Source: Micromonospora sediminimaris
GTDB taxonomy: Bacteria > Actinomycetota > Actinomycetes > Mycobacteriales > Micromonosporaceae
DNA: 64,000 nucleotides
NCBI GenBank assembly: GCA_900112325.1
Contig: FOLJ01000016.1
Location: 1-64,000 of the forward strand
Reading direction: 5' to 3'
Below the pieces are notes generated by a model that saw only the letters and a program-made list of their open reading frames with translations, was not told the origin of the DNA and made no database searches. Shown here piece by piece: positions 1-8,266 of this stretch. Every line of letters begins with the position of its first letter. The stretch's first letter is position 1. Made by a program: the position numbers and the translations under genes.

Positions 1-606
1 GTACGGCGCGTGGGTGAAGTCCTTCAACGACACCCAACCCGACCGCGGCTGCGCCAGCGCACCCGTCGACGACCACCGGTACGACGACGGCAGGTTGCAG
101 GTACCGGTCGGCGGCGGCGTGGTCGGCGGGGTGGTGGTGGGTGGCGTGGTGGTAGGTGGGGTGGTGGTGGGTGGGGTGGTGGGGGTGACGCCGCCGGTGC
201 AGGTCACGCCGTTGAGGGCGAAGGTGGTGGGGGCGGGGTTGCTGCTGTTCCAGGAGCCGTTGAATCCGAAGGAGGCGGTTCCGTTGGTGGGGATGCTGCC
301 GTTGTAGCTGACGTTCCTGGCGGTGACGGCGGCGCCGTTCTGGGTCAGGGTGGTGTTCCATGACTGGGTTACGGTCTGCCCGGCGCCGAACGACCACGTC
401 AACGTCCAACTGGTCAACGGGTCACCGAGGTTGGTGATGGTGACGTTGGCGCCGAAGCCGCCCGGCCACTGCGAGGACACCGCGTAGTTCACCGAACAGC
501 CGGCCGCCGCCGCGCTTGCCGGCATCGCCGCGACGAGCGCCGTGGACGCCAGCAGCGCGGCGCCGAACGATGCCGCGACAGCATTGACGCGTCTGGATCT
601 TAACAT
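1..606 (-). CDS. Secreted CBM2-GH62 alpha-L-arabinofuranosidase, C-terminus cut by window edge
   Basis: Extracellular enzyme expected to remove arabinose side chains from arabinoxylan. It starts at ATG 606, behind a good GGGAGGA ribosome site. Residues 1-35 are a signal peptide (basic start, Ala-rich core). Residues 37-136 are a CBM2 cellulose/xylan-binding module bounded by two cysteines (C37, C136). A TTTPP-repeat linker follows, then the first ~30 residues of the catalytic domain, including YRWSSTG and GWVSLKDFT, which I recognise as the start of GH62. The rest lies left of position 1. The CBM2 DNA is an inverted copy of that in the xylanase at 905. A CebR-type operator lies ~85 bp upstream. 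The GH62 call rests on about 30 residues. Confidence 0.8.
   Translation of the reverse strand, partial: MLRSRRVNAVAASFGAALLASTALVAAMPASAAAAGCSVNYAVSSQWPGGFGANVTITNLGDPLTSWTLTWSFGAGQTVTQSWNTTLTQNGAAVTARNVSYNGSIPTNGTASFGFNGSWNSSNPAPTTFALNGVTCTGGVTPTTPPTTTPPTTTPPTTTPPTTPPPTGTCNLPSSYRWSSTGALAQPRSGWVSLKDFTHAPY
118..182 (-). repeat. Pro/Thr linker minisatellite
   Basis: A 15-bp unit coding for Thr-Thr-Thr-Pro-Pro is repeated about four times in the linker between CBM2 and the catalytic domain. On the plus strand it reads as runs of GGTGGTGGT/GGGGTG. Such linkers vary in length between strains. The repeat marks the distal end of the long inverted repeat shared with the xylanase gene. Confidence 0.7.
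155..515. repeat. Left arm of ~361-bp inverted repeat (CBM2 coding)
   Basis: This stretch is the reverse complement of 1008-1368. I compared the arms base by base and found one mismatch (position 175 versus 1348). Paired positions sum to 1523. It covers the end of the signal peptide, the whole CBM2 module and the start of the linker in both divergent genes. The flanking signal-peptide starts and catalytic domains differ, so the identity is confined to the module. Confidence 0.95.
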
Positions 607-684
607 AGGGCATCCTCCCAATGGGATGGCAGATACACATTGGCGGTCGTCGGTGTTAGGTGAACGTTAACAGCTGCGTCCTGT

Positions 685-690
685 ATATTA
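685..690 (-). promoter_or_regulatory. Probable -10 box of the GH62 gene
   Basis: On the minus strand the hexamer TAATAT lies directly downstream of the CebR-like palindrome, about 80 bp before the GH62 start codon. With this geometry a bound CebR-family repressor would cover the spacer and -35 region. No clear -35 is visible. Confidence 0.5.
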
Positions 691-897
691 CGGGAGCGCT
701 CCCACGCCCTCAAGCATCGATCGGAGGCAATCGATCGTTGAATCCCGTTTGAGCTGGCAGACCTGGTCACCAATCCAGTAGGGCACGTACGCGGGCAGGC
801 CGCGCAAGCCGGGCCAACCCGGCAGGTGAACGTTCTCAGCGCATGACGGGCAGTCGACGTCACCCGACTCCACCCACACACCAATCCTGAAGGGCAC
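688..897 (-). CDS. Candidate small Cys-containing ORF between the two hydrolases
   Basis: A GTG-started reading frame of 69 codons, ending with TAA inside the CebR palindrome region. The product has a CPSC pair near residue 16, several Trp, Tyr and Pro residues and two further cysteines, a composition more like a real small protein or protein fragment than random sequence. Third-position GC is visibly lower than in neighbouring genes and no ribosome site is evident. It overlaps the GH62 promoter. It could be a degenerate remnant or chance. I recognise no family. Confidence 0.25.
   Translation of the reverse strand: MPFRIGVWVESGDVDCPSCAENVHLPGWPGLRGLPAYVPYWIGDQVCQLKRDSTIDCLRSMLEGVGALP
691..704. 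promoter_or_regulatory. CebR/CelR-type operator
   Basis: The sequence CGGGAGCGCTCCCA matches 13 of 14 positions of the TGGGAGCGCTCCCA operator known for the LacI-family cellobiose-responsive regulators CebR (Streptomyces) and CelR (Thermobifida). It sits in the divergent region between the GH62 and GH30 genes, next to a -10 box for GH62. It predicts repression without cello-oligosaccharides. I found no second copy close to the xylanase start. Confidence 0.85.
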
Positions 898-904
898 ATC
901 AGCG

Positions 905-2629
905 ATGAGACGTGTGAGAAGTAGATTCAGAGTCAACGCCGCACTGGTGTCGGCGAGCACCGTCCTCCTGGCGTCGGCCGCAGTCGCCGCCGCGGCGATC
1001 CCGGCCGGCGCGGCGGCGGCCGGCTGTTCGGTGAACTACGCGGTGTCCTCGCAGTGGCCGGGCGGCTTCGGCGCCAACGTCACCATCACCAACCTCGGTG
1101 ACCCGTTGACCAGTTGGACGTTGACGTGGTCGTTCGGCGCCGGGCAGACCGTAACCCAGTCATGGAACACCACCCTGACCCAGAACGGCGCCGCCGTCAC
1201 CGCCAGGAACGTCAGCTACAACGGCAGCATCCCCACCAACGGAACCGCCTCCTTCGGATTCAACGGCTCCTGGAACAGCAGCAACCCCGCCCCCACCACC
1301 TTCGCCCTCAACGGCGTGACCTGCACCGGCGGCGTCACCCCCACCACGCCACCCACCACCACCCCACCGCCGTCGCCGACCACGCCGCCGCCGACCGGGC
1401 CGGCGGACATCACGGTAAACACCGCCACCCGCCACCAGACGATCGACGGATTCGGGGCCGCCACCTCGATCTGGGGCAACGGCACCTGGTCGACGGCCGA
1501 GACCCAGACGCTTGTCGGGTTGGGCCCCAACCAGCTGGGCCTGTCGATCGTCCGTACCGGCATCTCGCCGGAGTCCGGCGAGTGGCCGGTCCACGTGAAC
1601 GCCTTGCGGACAGCCAAGTCGTACGGATCCGATGTGAAGATCCTCGCCTCGCCGTGGACCGCACCGGCGGCATGGAAGACGAACAACAGCCGGACCAACG
1701 GCGGCAAGCTGAGAACCGACTACTACGACGACTACGCGAACCATCTGAACAGCTACGTCCAGTCGATGCGCAACCAGGGCATCACGATCGACGTCACCTC
1801 GGTGCAGAACGAGCCGGACTGGCACCCCGACTACGACTCGATGGACTGGAGCGGCACCGAGCTGCGCAACTTCGTACGCGACCACGGGACGCGGGTGCAG
1901 AACACCAGGCTGATGGTCGCTGAGGCGGTGAACCTGAACTACACCTACACCGATCCGACCCTCAACGACGCGACCGCCCGCAACAACATCGGCTACATCG
2001 GTGGCCACCTGTACGGCACCGAAGCGTCCGGTCGGCTGCGCTCCTACCCCCTGGCCGACCAGCACAACAAGCCGGTGTGGATGACCGAGTGGAACCTGCA
2101 CGAGGCCGACGGCAACGGTTCCAACATCTGGGGCAACCCCAGTAACCAGACGGTCTGGAACGAGACCCTCGACGACATCATGCGTACGGTGCACAGGTCG
2201 ATGGAAGCCAACTGGTCCGCCTACGTGTGGTGGTACGGCAAGCGCTACTACTCCTTCATCGGCGACGGCGAGTCCGCGTTCGGCACCACCGCCGGTGCCC
2301 CGCTCAAGCGCGGGTACGCCTTCTCGCAGTACGCCAAGTACGTCCGTCCCGGCTACCAGCGGGTCGCCCTCACGAAGAGCAGCAAGGCCGCGCCGCTGGA
2401 GGTCACCGCCTACACCGGTGGTGGAAAGACCACGCTGGTGATCCTGAACCGCTCGACCAGCGCGGTCAACAATGCGGTGATCCAGGTGCCGCAGAACGTC
2501 TCCCGGGCCGAGCACTACCTGACCTCGCAGAACGCCAACGCGGCCAGTCAGCCGGTGACCGTCAACGGCGGGCAGGTCTCCGTCAACGTCGGCGCCCGCA
2601 GCATCTCCACGGTCGTGCTCACCCCCTGA
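905..2629 (+). CDS. Secreted CBM2-GH30 xylanase (glucuronoxylanase-type)
   Basis: Secreted endo-acting xylanase of 574 residues. The start at ATG 905 follows GAAGGG. Residues 1-38 are a signal peptide. Residues 41-140 are CBM2 with its disulfide cysteines at both ends. Residues 143-166 are a Pro/Thr linker. From about 168 there is a GH30 (beta/alpha)8 barrel, beginning with the HQTIDGFGAA motif. The acid/base is probably E303 in QNEPDW and the nucleophile E395 in WMTEWN. A C-terminal beta-domain runs from about 480. The architecture matches GH30 subfamily 8 glucuronoarabinoxylan xylanases. Together with the divergent GH62 enzyme it forms an arabinoxylan-degrading pair. Confidence 0.92.
   Translation: MRRVRSRFRVNAALVSASTVLLASAAVAAAAIPAGAAAAGCSVNYAVSSQWPGGFGANVTITNLGDPLTSWTLTWSFGAGQTVTQSWNTTLTQNGAAVTARNVSYNGSIPTNGTASFGFNGSWNSSNPAPTTFALNGVTCTGGVTPTTPPTTTPPPSPTTPPPTGPADITVNTATRHQTIDGFGAATSIWGNGTWSTAETQTLVGLGPNQLGLSIVRTGISPESGEWPVHVNALRTAKSYGSDVKILASPWTAPAAWKTNNSRTNGGKLRTDYYDDYANHLNSYVQSMRNQGITIDVTSVQNEPDWHPDYDSMDWSGTELRNFVRDHGTRVQNTRLMVAEAVNLNYTYTDPTLNDATARNNIGYIGGHLYGTEASGRLRSYPLADQHNKPVWMTEWNLHEADGNGSNIWGNPSNQTVWNETLDDIMRTVHRSMEANWSAYVWWYGKRYYSFIGDGESAFGTTAGAPLKRGYAFSQYAKYVRPGYQRVALTKSSKAAPLEVTAYTGGGKTTLVILNRSTSAVNNAVIQVPQNVSRAEHYLTSQNANAASQPVTVNGGQVSVNVGARSISTVVLTP
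1008..1368. repeat. Right arm of ~361-bp inverted repeat (CBM2 coding)
   Basis: Inverted copy of 155-515 with a single mismatch. The loop between the arms is about 490 bp and holds both gene starts. Identity this high over a whole domain, next to unrelated flanks, points to recent module duplication or ongoing gene conversion. Confidence 0.95.
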
Positions 2630-2642
2630 CAGTGCTGAACCT

Positions 2643-2677
2643 GCCCGGGGCGTGCGGAGATGGCGCGCGCCCCGGGC
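2643..2677 (+). terminator. GC-rich hairpin after the xylanase gene
   Basis: GCCCGGGGCG at 2643-2652 pairs perfectly with CGCCCCGGGC at 2668-2677, a 10-bp stem with a 15-nt loop, 13 bp after the stop codon. There is no T-run, as is common for actinobacterial terminators. It lies between convergent genes. Confidence 0.6.
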
Positions 2678-2716
2678 GGCCACCCGGCCCGGTCGCCCGC
2701 GACCCCACAGATCAGG

Positions 2717-3211
2717 TCACGTCCGAAGCAGCCCACGTCCGGCCATGTAGGCGCGCAGTGTCTCCGCGTCCTCGGCGGACATCAGGCGGCGCGGGATCAC
2801 CGTCGCCGGCATCCGCCCCACGTACACGATCCAGAACTCAGGGGTGGCCCGCACCTGGGTCACCCCGTCCCAGGCGATGCCGCCGGACTCCGACCCACTG
2901 CGCATCATGATGTTGTCATCGGTGATGTCGTAACCGCCCTCGACGGCATAGCCGCTGGAGCGACGGCGGGCCCGCCACCGCAGCCACGGCCAGTACAGCA
3001 TCGCCAGCAGACCACCCAAACCCAGCGTCATCCACACCGACAGCGTCTGCGCGCCCCACCCGAACCCCCGCGAGACGACAAAACCAATCACACCGACCGC
3101 CACCAGCACCGCGCCGATCAGGCGGTACCTCCGCGCCTGAGCACCGCTGAGCGCAGCGGCCACCCGGCCCGGATAGGCGGGATCGGCGGGTACGTCGAAA
3201 CGGATCTGCAC
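2717..3211 (-). CDS. YcxB-like membrane protein
   Basis: Protein of 164 residues starting at GTG 3211 (VQIRFDVPAD). A short cytoplasmic N-terminal segment is followed by two adjacent membrane helices (about residues 28-75) and a C-terminal soluble domain. The domain includes YDITDDNIMMRS and the WDGVTQVRATPEFWIVY stretch, typical of YcxB-like proteins: two helices plus a small beta-rich domain of unknown function. It stands alone, convergent with the xylanase and just downstream of the ABC exporter operon. Longer upstream reading in this frame overlaps the permease gene and is unlikely to be used. Confidence 0.7.
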   Translation of the reverse strand: MQIRFDVPADPAYPGRVAAALSGAQARRYRLIGAVLVAVGVIGFVVSRGFGWGAQTLSVWMTLGLGGLLAMLYWPWLRWRARRRSSGYAVEGGYDITDDNIMMRSGSESGGIAWDGVTQVRATPEFWIVYVGRMPATVIPRRLMSAEDAETLRAYMAGRGLLRT

Positions 3212-3248
3212 GCCAGCACGATAGTGCCTTCGCCGGTCCGGCACCGGT

Positions 3249-5633
3249 TCACTGGTAGGTGAGCGTCTCCCGCACGGTGAGCCGAGCCGCTCGGTGCGCC
3301 GCGACCAGCGACGCGGCGGCCGCTGCAACGATGGAGAGCAACAGCCAGCCGACGAGTCCGCCCGGTGAGAGTCGCAGCGGCAACGGCAGCCCGAAGGAGA
3401 TCCGGCCGAGCAGTTCGCCCACCAGGATGGACAGCGGCACTCCAAGGGAGATGGCCACGAGCGAGCCGAGCAGACCGGTGACAGTGCCTTCGAGGACGAC
3501 CATGCGGCGGATGACTGTGGGACGGGCACCGATGGCCTGCATGATGCCGTACTCGCGGGTGCGTTGGGTGACGGTGATGCTCATCGTGGCGGCCAGCCCG
3601 AGGATGCCGACGGCCGCCATCAGCGCGGCGAGTGCGAGCAGGGTGCCGATGAAGATGGCCACGTGCTCGTCGATCGCCGTGCGCAGGTCCTCGGTGAGCA
3701 TCGACTCGCCGACCGTCAGCCCCGCGCTGGTGAGCGCCCCTTCCACCGCGCCGGTGACCGCCGCGGTGTCTCCGGCGGTGACGATGTGCAGCATGTTGGC
3801 GGTCCCCGGGTCCACGAACCGGGTGACGCTCTGCGGGCTCGTGTACGCCGTGGCGGGTCCGCCGGCCTCCGCGACAGTGCCGACGAGCCGCCACCGCCCG
3901 ACCACTCCGTCGACGGCCAGGTGCACCTCGTCGCCGACGCGCGGATCGCCGAGCCGAGACACGGCGCTCTGGTTCAGCACGACGCCGTCGGTGTCTGCTG
4001 CCTGTAGCCAGCGACCGGCGGTGACCTCGAAGTCCACCATGCGGGTGGGCACCGGCAGCGCGGCGAGCAGGAACCGGCCGTGTCCGTCGTCGGGGTAGGT
4101 GCGCTCCACCTCGATCTGCCCGTCCGCGCTGGCCGGAGTCGCCGGTAGTGACACGAACGGTTCGACCGCGATCACGCCGTCGACGACGCTCGCGGCCCTG
4201 GTGATGGTGTCGACCGACGCCGGTGCGGCGAGCCGCAGTTGCGCGTCGTACGCACGGCGGGCCATGCCGTCGTCGACCCAGCTCCGCCAGGCGGCAGAAC
4301 TGTTGAGCCCGCTGGTGAACATCGCCCCGCCCGCGGCCAGCAGTGCCAGGGTCAGCGCCAGCCGGCCTCGGCGGCGCAGCAGATTACGCAGGGCGAGGGC
4401 GCTGAGCCGGCCACCGCGCAGCCGGGTCAGCCACCGGTCGCCGCGCCGAGTTCCCACTCTCGTCCCGGCGCCATGCTCGTCGAGTGCGGACCGTACGGTG
4501 ATCCGGGCCGCCCGGACGAGCGGTACGAGCGCGACCGCCAGCGGCACCACGAGTCCGACGGCAAAGAACGCCGCCGGTGCCCACCACGGCGTCGCCCGGT
4601 TGGTGATCTCGACGTTGAGCATCTCGGCCACCAGCCCGGTCAGCCCGTAACCGGCCAGCAGTGCCGGGACGACGGCCAGCACGGTGGCGGTCGCGGCGAT
4701 CGCGGCAACCGCCCCCAGGTAGACCCGCAGCAGTTGGCCGGTGGTGGCGCCGACGGTCTTCATGATGCCGATCTGACGGGTCTGTGCCGCCAGCATCGCG
4801 CCGAGTGTCGCCGCCACCAGGACTCCGGCGAGAACCAGGGCCGCGATGGCGAAGGCCAGGAACATGCCGGTGATCGTCTCGGACTGGCTGTGGTGCGGAT
4901 GCTGGTACGGAGGTACCTGGATCAGATGCACCTCGCGGCCCTGGTTGGTCAGCCATGCCGCGACGCCGGTCGCGGTCGCCGCCACAGTTGCCTCGTCCCG
5001 TTCGGCAGTGACGATACGCAGCTCGTCGGCCGAAGCGGTGAAACCGAGACGAGCCAGCCCAGCCGGGGTGAGGTAGCCGTAGCCGACGCTCTCCTGCCCG
5101 GCCGGGGCCAACGCGGCGTCGTACACGGTGCCGGCGATCCGCACCTCCGTCGTCGCGCCGGAGGGTCCGGCAACCGCCAGGCGGTCGCCGACTGCCGCGT
5201 CCAGGACCGGCCCCGCGGTACGTTCCATGAGCAGTTCACCGTCGGCTGGCGGCCAGGCACCGGACTCCATGCGCAGCTTCGCCACCCGCATCGGATCGTC
5301 CGGCGCGATGACGAACAGCAGCATGCGACGCCACTGGTCACCGACCCGGACCCGGGTCAGGACGGTCTGACGCGCCACGGCGTCCGTGACACCGGGTCGG
5401 GCGCGAACCTGGGCGAGCAGGGCGGCATCGACGCCGCCTTCGACCTCCAGAGTCGCGCTCGCCGGGTTGGTGCCGGCATAGACCGCCTCGGCCTCACGGA
5501 CGATCACCGTACGGGCGATGAGCAGCGCACCCACACCGGACATCGCCACCGTGATCGCCAGAATCATGACCGCTACCCGGCCCCGAGCAGCGGACAGGTC
5601 CCGCCACATCTTGACCGTGCGTGGCCGCATCAC
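3249..5633 (-). CDS. MacB/FtsX-type ABC transporter permease
   Basis: Large 794-residue permease. An N-terminal anchor helix (about 17-40) is followed by a periplasmic-core-like extracellular domain, then an FtsX domain with three helices (about 255-370). A second anchor, a second extracellular domain and a second FtsX domain (about 665-790) complete the duplicated layout of actinobacterial lipoprotein- or peptide-exporting type VII ABC systems. The start overlaps the ATPase stop: GTG at 5633, with an alternative ATG at 5630 forming TGATG, which implies translational coupling. It works with the ATPase at 5630. Substrate unknown. Confidence 0.9.
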   Translation of the reverse strand: MMRPRTVKMWRDLSAARGRVAVMILAITVAMSGVGALLIARTVIVREAEAVYAGTNPASATLEVEGGVDAALLAQVRARPGVTDAVARQTVLTRVRVGDQWRRMLLFVIAPDDPMRVAKLRMESGAWPPADGELLMERTAGPVLDAAVGDRLAVAGPSGATTEVRIAGTVYDAALAPAGQESVGYGYLTPAGLARLGFTASADELRIVTAERDEATVAATATGVAAWLTNQGREVHLIQVPPYQHPHHSQSETITGMFLAFAIAALVLAGVLVAATLGAMLAAQTRQIGIMKTVGATTGQLLRVYLGAVAAIAATATVLAVVPALLAGYGLTGLVAEMLNVEITNRATPWWAPAAFFAVGLVVPLAVALVPLVRAARITVRSALDEHGAGTRVGTRRGDRWLTRLRGGRLSALALRNLLRRRGRLALTLALLAAGGAMFTSGLNSSAAWRSWVDDGMARRAYDAQLRLAAPASVDTITRAASVVDGVIAVEPFVSLPATPASADGQIEVERTYPDDGHGRFLLAALPVPTRMVDFEVTAGRWLQAADTDGVVLNQSAVSRLGDPRVGDEVHLAVDGVVGRWRLVGTVAEAGGPATAYTSPQSVTRFVDPGTANMLHIVTAGDTAAVTGAVEGALTSAGLTVGESMLTEDLRTAIDEHVAIFIGTLLALAALMAAVGILGLAATMSITVTQRTREYGIMQAIGARPTVIRRMVVLEGTVTGLLGSLVAISLGVPLSILVGELLGRISFGLPLPLRLSPGGLVGWLLLSIVAAAAASLVAAHRAARLTVRETLTYQ

Positions 5634-6373
5634 GCTGAGACCGCCACGTCCTCCGCCACCCGTCCGTCGACGAGCGTGACCAGACGGTCGGCGTACCCGG
5701 AAAGGTCGCGCTCGTGGGTGACCATGACGACGGCCTTGCCGGCGCGAGCCAGATCCCGGAACAGTCCGAGCACGGCTTCGGCGGTGGAGCTGTCGAGATT
5801 GCCTGTCGGTTCGTCGGCCAGGATGACCGGCGGATCGTTGGCCAGAGCCCGGGCGATCGCGGCCCGCTGCTGCTGCCCGCCGGACAACCCGGCCGGCACC
5901 TTGTCGGCGTGGTCGGCGATGCCGACGCGGCTCAACAGCTCCAGCGCGAGCGGCCGGCGGCGGCGCGCCGGTACCGTGCCGCAGAAGTCCATCGGCAGCA
6001 TCACGTTCTCCGCGACGGTAAGCGTCGGCAGCAACTGGAAGAACTGGAACACCAACCCGACCGCGCGCCCCCGCCAGGCTGCCAACCGGGCCTCGGGTAC
6101 CTCGTGCAGGGCGATTCCGGCCACCCTGATCTGCCCGGCGGTCGGCCGGTCGATTCCGGCGAGCAGATTCAACAGTGTCGTCTTGCCGCTGCCCGATCGA
6201 CCTACCACCGCGACGAACTCGCCGGCTTCCACCGAGATGTCCACCCCGGTCAGCGCGGGAAACTCACCACCCGGCATGGGATACGTCTTCGCCAGGTCGT
6301 GCACACGGATCACTGGTCCGTCCGCCTGCCGATCCCTGGTCGAGTCGTCCGTTCCGTGACGCGTCAAGGTCAA
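5630..6373 (-). CDS. MacB/LolD-type ABC transporter ATPase
   Basis: ATP-binding subunit for the permease downstream. Walker A is GRSGSGKTT, the signature is LSGGQQQR, and Walker B is VILADEPTGNLD followed by the H-loop in VMVTHERD. The Q-loop region FQFFQLLPTLTVAENV is typical of the LolD/MacB family. I place the start at TTG 6373 because a GGAGG lies seven bases upstream. This gives 247 residues. GTG 6313 would give a shorter protein beginning right at the ABC domain, and the frame is open further upstream. The stop overlaps the permease start. Confidence 0.88.
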   Translation of the reverse strand: MTLTRHGTDDSTRDRQADGPVIRVHDLAKTYPMPGGEFPALTGVDISVEAGEFVAVVGRSGSGKTTLLNLLAGIDRPTAGQIRVAGIALHEVPEARLAAWRGRAVGLVFQFFQLLPTLTVAENVMLPMDFCGTVPARRRRPLALELLSRVGIADHADKVPAGLSGGQQQRAAIARALANDPPVILADEPTGNLDSSTAEAVLGLFRDLARAGKAVVMVTHERDLSGYADRLVTLVDGRVAEDVAVSA

Positions 6374-6486
6374 CGCCCACCCTCCACACAGGTAAAGGCC
6401 AGCGTCCGCCACTCTGCCGGACCCGTCGGCCCGATACCGCTGCCTGACAGAACCGTGAAAGAAATCCGGCACCCGAGTGCCCCCAC

Positions 6487-6504
6487 GCGGCGGCCGGCCG
6501 CCGC
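6487..6504. repeat. 18-bp perfect palindrome before the PLP enzyme gene
   Basis: GCGGCGGCCGGCCGCCGC is a perfect palindrome. It is followed at once by a TACGCT -10-like hexamer (6505-6510) that would place transcription start at or near the GTG start codon at 6519. It may be an operator. Such words also arise by chance in DNA this GC-rich. Confidence 0.3.
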
Positions 6505-6518
6505 TACGCTGATCGGTC

Positions 6519-7499
6519 GTGCCGAAGACCCGCCTGGACACCGCCCGGATCCGGGCGGCCCGCCGGACCATCGACCCGGTCTTCCTCGACACTCCGCTGT
6601 ACCGATGCGAGCCGTTGGAGTCCGCACTCGGGTGTGCCGTGAGCATCAAGCTCGAAACAGCGAACCCGGTCCGCAGCTTCAAGGCCCGCGGCACCGAACT
6701 GGTCGCGAGTCAGCTCGCAGACGACGGACAACACGCGGTGGTGTGCGCCAGCGCGGGCAACCTCGGCCAGGCCCTCGCCTGGTCCGGTCGCGGTCGAGGA
6801 CTCGACGTCACCGTCGTGGCCACCCGCCGGGCGACCGTCGCCAAGCTCGATCGCATCCGGGCCCTGGGCGCCAGGCTGGAGTTGGTCGACGGCGACCACG
6901 AGCTGGCCCGCGACCGGGCGGCAGCCATCGCCCAGCAGCGCGGCATCCGGCTCCTCGAAGACAGCCTGGACATCGAGACCTGCGACGGTGCGGGAACCAT
7001 CGGTCTGGAACTGGTGGACACCGCGCCGTCCTTCGACGCTGTGCTGATCGCGCTCGGCGGTGGCGCGCTGGCCACGGGAGTGGGGCACGTCCTGAAGGAA
7101 CAGGCCCCCCATGTCGAGGTTCTCTGCGTCCAGCCGCTGGGCGCACCGGCGATGACCCGCTCCTGGCACCAGCGGGCGGTCGTGACCACCGAATCGATAA
7201 ACACGATCGCCGACGGCGTCGCCGGCCGGCGACCCATCCCGGCCGTCCTGGACGACCTGCTCCTGGTCGCCGACGACGCCATCCTCGTCCAGGAAACCTC
7301 GATCATCGCCGGTATGCGGATGCTTCTCGACCAGGCCGGCCTGGTCGCCGAACCGTCAGCCGCGCTCGGCGTCGCCGCGATCCTCGAAGATCCTGACCGG
7401 TTCGCCGGCCGGCACGTCGCCATCATCGTCTGCGGCAGCAACGTCGACGTCGCCGCCTATCACCGCTGGATCCGCTCGGCCCACGTCCGCCGGGCGTGA
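6519..7499 (+). CDS. Threonine/serine dehydratase-like PLP enzyme
   Basis: Fold-type II PLP enzyme of 326 residues, about the length of catabolic threonine/serine dehydratases. The PLP lysine is K55 in VRSFKARG. The glycine-rich phosphate loop is LGGGALATG near residue 184. The SAGNLGQ motif near 75 contacts the substrate carboxylate. There is no C-terminal ACT regulatory domain, so it is not the biosynthetic IlvA form. The start is GTG 6519, possibly leaderless, since a -10-like TACGCT lies 8 bp upstream. It is divergent from the ABC exporter. The exact substrate cannot be read from the sequence. Confidence 0.82.
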   Translation: MPKTRLDTARIRAARRTIDPVFLDTPLYRCEPLESALGCAVSIKLETANPVRSFKARGTELVASQLADDGQHAVVCASAGNLGQALAWSGRGRGLDVTVVATRRATVAKLDRIRALGARLELVDGDHELARDRAAAIAQQRGIRLLEDSLDIETCDGAGTIGLELVDTAPSFDAVLIALGGGALATGVGHVLKEQAPHVEVLCVQPLGAPAMTRSWHQRAVVTTESINTIADGVAGRRPIPAVLDDLLLVADDAILVQETSIIAGMRMLLDQAGLVAEPSAALGVAAILEDPDRFAGRHVAIIVCGSNVDVAAYHRWIRSAHVRRA

Positions 7500-7614
7500 C
7501 CGTCGACCGTCCGGTCCAGCTTGCTCGGCGGCCGGACCAGCCCGCCCGTAAGCGCGTATGGTTGCTTACCACCAGATAGTGGGTGAAACTGCCCGACCGG
7601 CTGGCGGAGGGAAA

Positions 7615-8061
7615 ATGAAGCAGAACTACGTTCGGTTCGGGCTGGTCCTAGTGATCAGCCTGGCGGTCATGTTCGTCCTGACGCTGTCCCAGATTCGCGG
7701 CTGGTCGGATTTCTACCTGAACCTCAGCAACTTCTACATGTCGCTGATCATGGTGGCCGCCATGGGGCTCATCATGATGGGCGTCATGCACCAGATGTTC
7801 GCCGTCAGACGTCTCAACATCGCTCTCTACATCGCGCTGGGCGTGCTTTTCGTGGGCGGATTCGCGGCCGTGCGTACGGAGCCGTTCGTAGGCAACGAAG
7901 CCTTCCTCAAATCCATGATCCCCCATCATTCCCGGGCCATCCTCGTGTGCCAGGAGTCCCAGGTCACCGACCCCGAGATCGTACGACTGTGCGACCAGAT
8001 CGTCCGGTCGCAACAGGAGGAGATCAACCAGATGAAGGAGATCCTCAACGACCGGTACTGA
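7615..8061 (+). CDS. Membrane protein with DUF305 domain
   Basis: Protein of 148 residues. ATG 7615 is preceded by GGAGGGAA. Three membrane helices (about 8-26, 38-60, 67-86) are followed by a short DUF305 segment with the paired histidines of MIPHHSRAIL (H104, H105) and a helical C-terminus rich in Glu, Gln and Asp. DUF305 proteins are ferritin-like helical proteins often found near copper or redox genes. The orphan qcrC-qcrA pair begins about 200 bp downstream on the same strand, so a shared redox or metal role is possible but unproven. Confidence 0.8.
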   Translation: MKQNYVRFGLVLVISLAVMFVLTLSQIRGWSDFYLNLSNFYMSLIMVAAMGLIMMGVMHQMFAVRRLNIALYIALGVLFVGGFAAVRTEPFVGNEAFLKSMIPHHSRAILVCQESQVTDPEIVRLCDQIVRSQQEEINQMKEILNDRY

Positions 8062-8266
8062 AACGCCTGGGATGACGGAATGACCGAAACGGGCGCACAC
8101 CCGCTGCTGACTTCTTAGTCTGCGTTGGGGCCGGTCCTGCCCACACGATGATCGGCAGGTCCGTCGCTGCCCCGGCTCACCCTCGGACACGGGAGACGGC
8201 GTGGCGACTGATCGTCGGGGCCGATCCGGCCGGCAAAGGCCGAGCAGCCGGATCGTCGTACGTTCG

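Noticed and set aside
118-182. Possible CRISPR-like or satellite repeat
   Set aside because: The repeat is 15 bp, in frame and codes for a Thr/Pro linker; there are no spacers.
4239-6359. 706-aa plus-strand reading frame opposite the ABC exporter
   Set aside because: It is antisense to two clear ABC genes, has Arg/Pro/Gln-rich low-complexity content and no domain; GC-rich DNA makes such long antisense frames common.
8133-8162. Imperfect hairpin GGTCCTGCC/GGCAGGTCC upstream of qcrC
   Set aside because: It has one mismatch, no T-run and lies within ordinary GC-rich intergenic DNA; I cannot distinguish it from chance.
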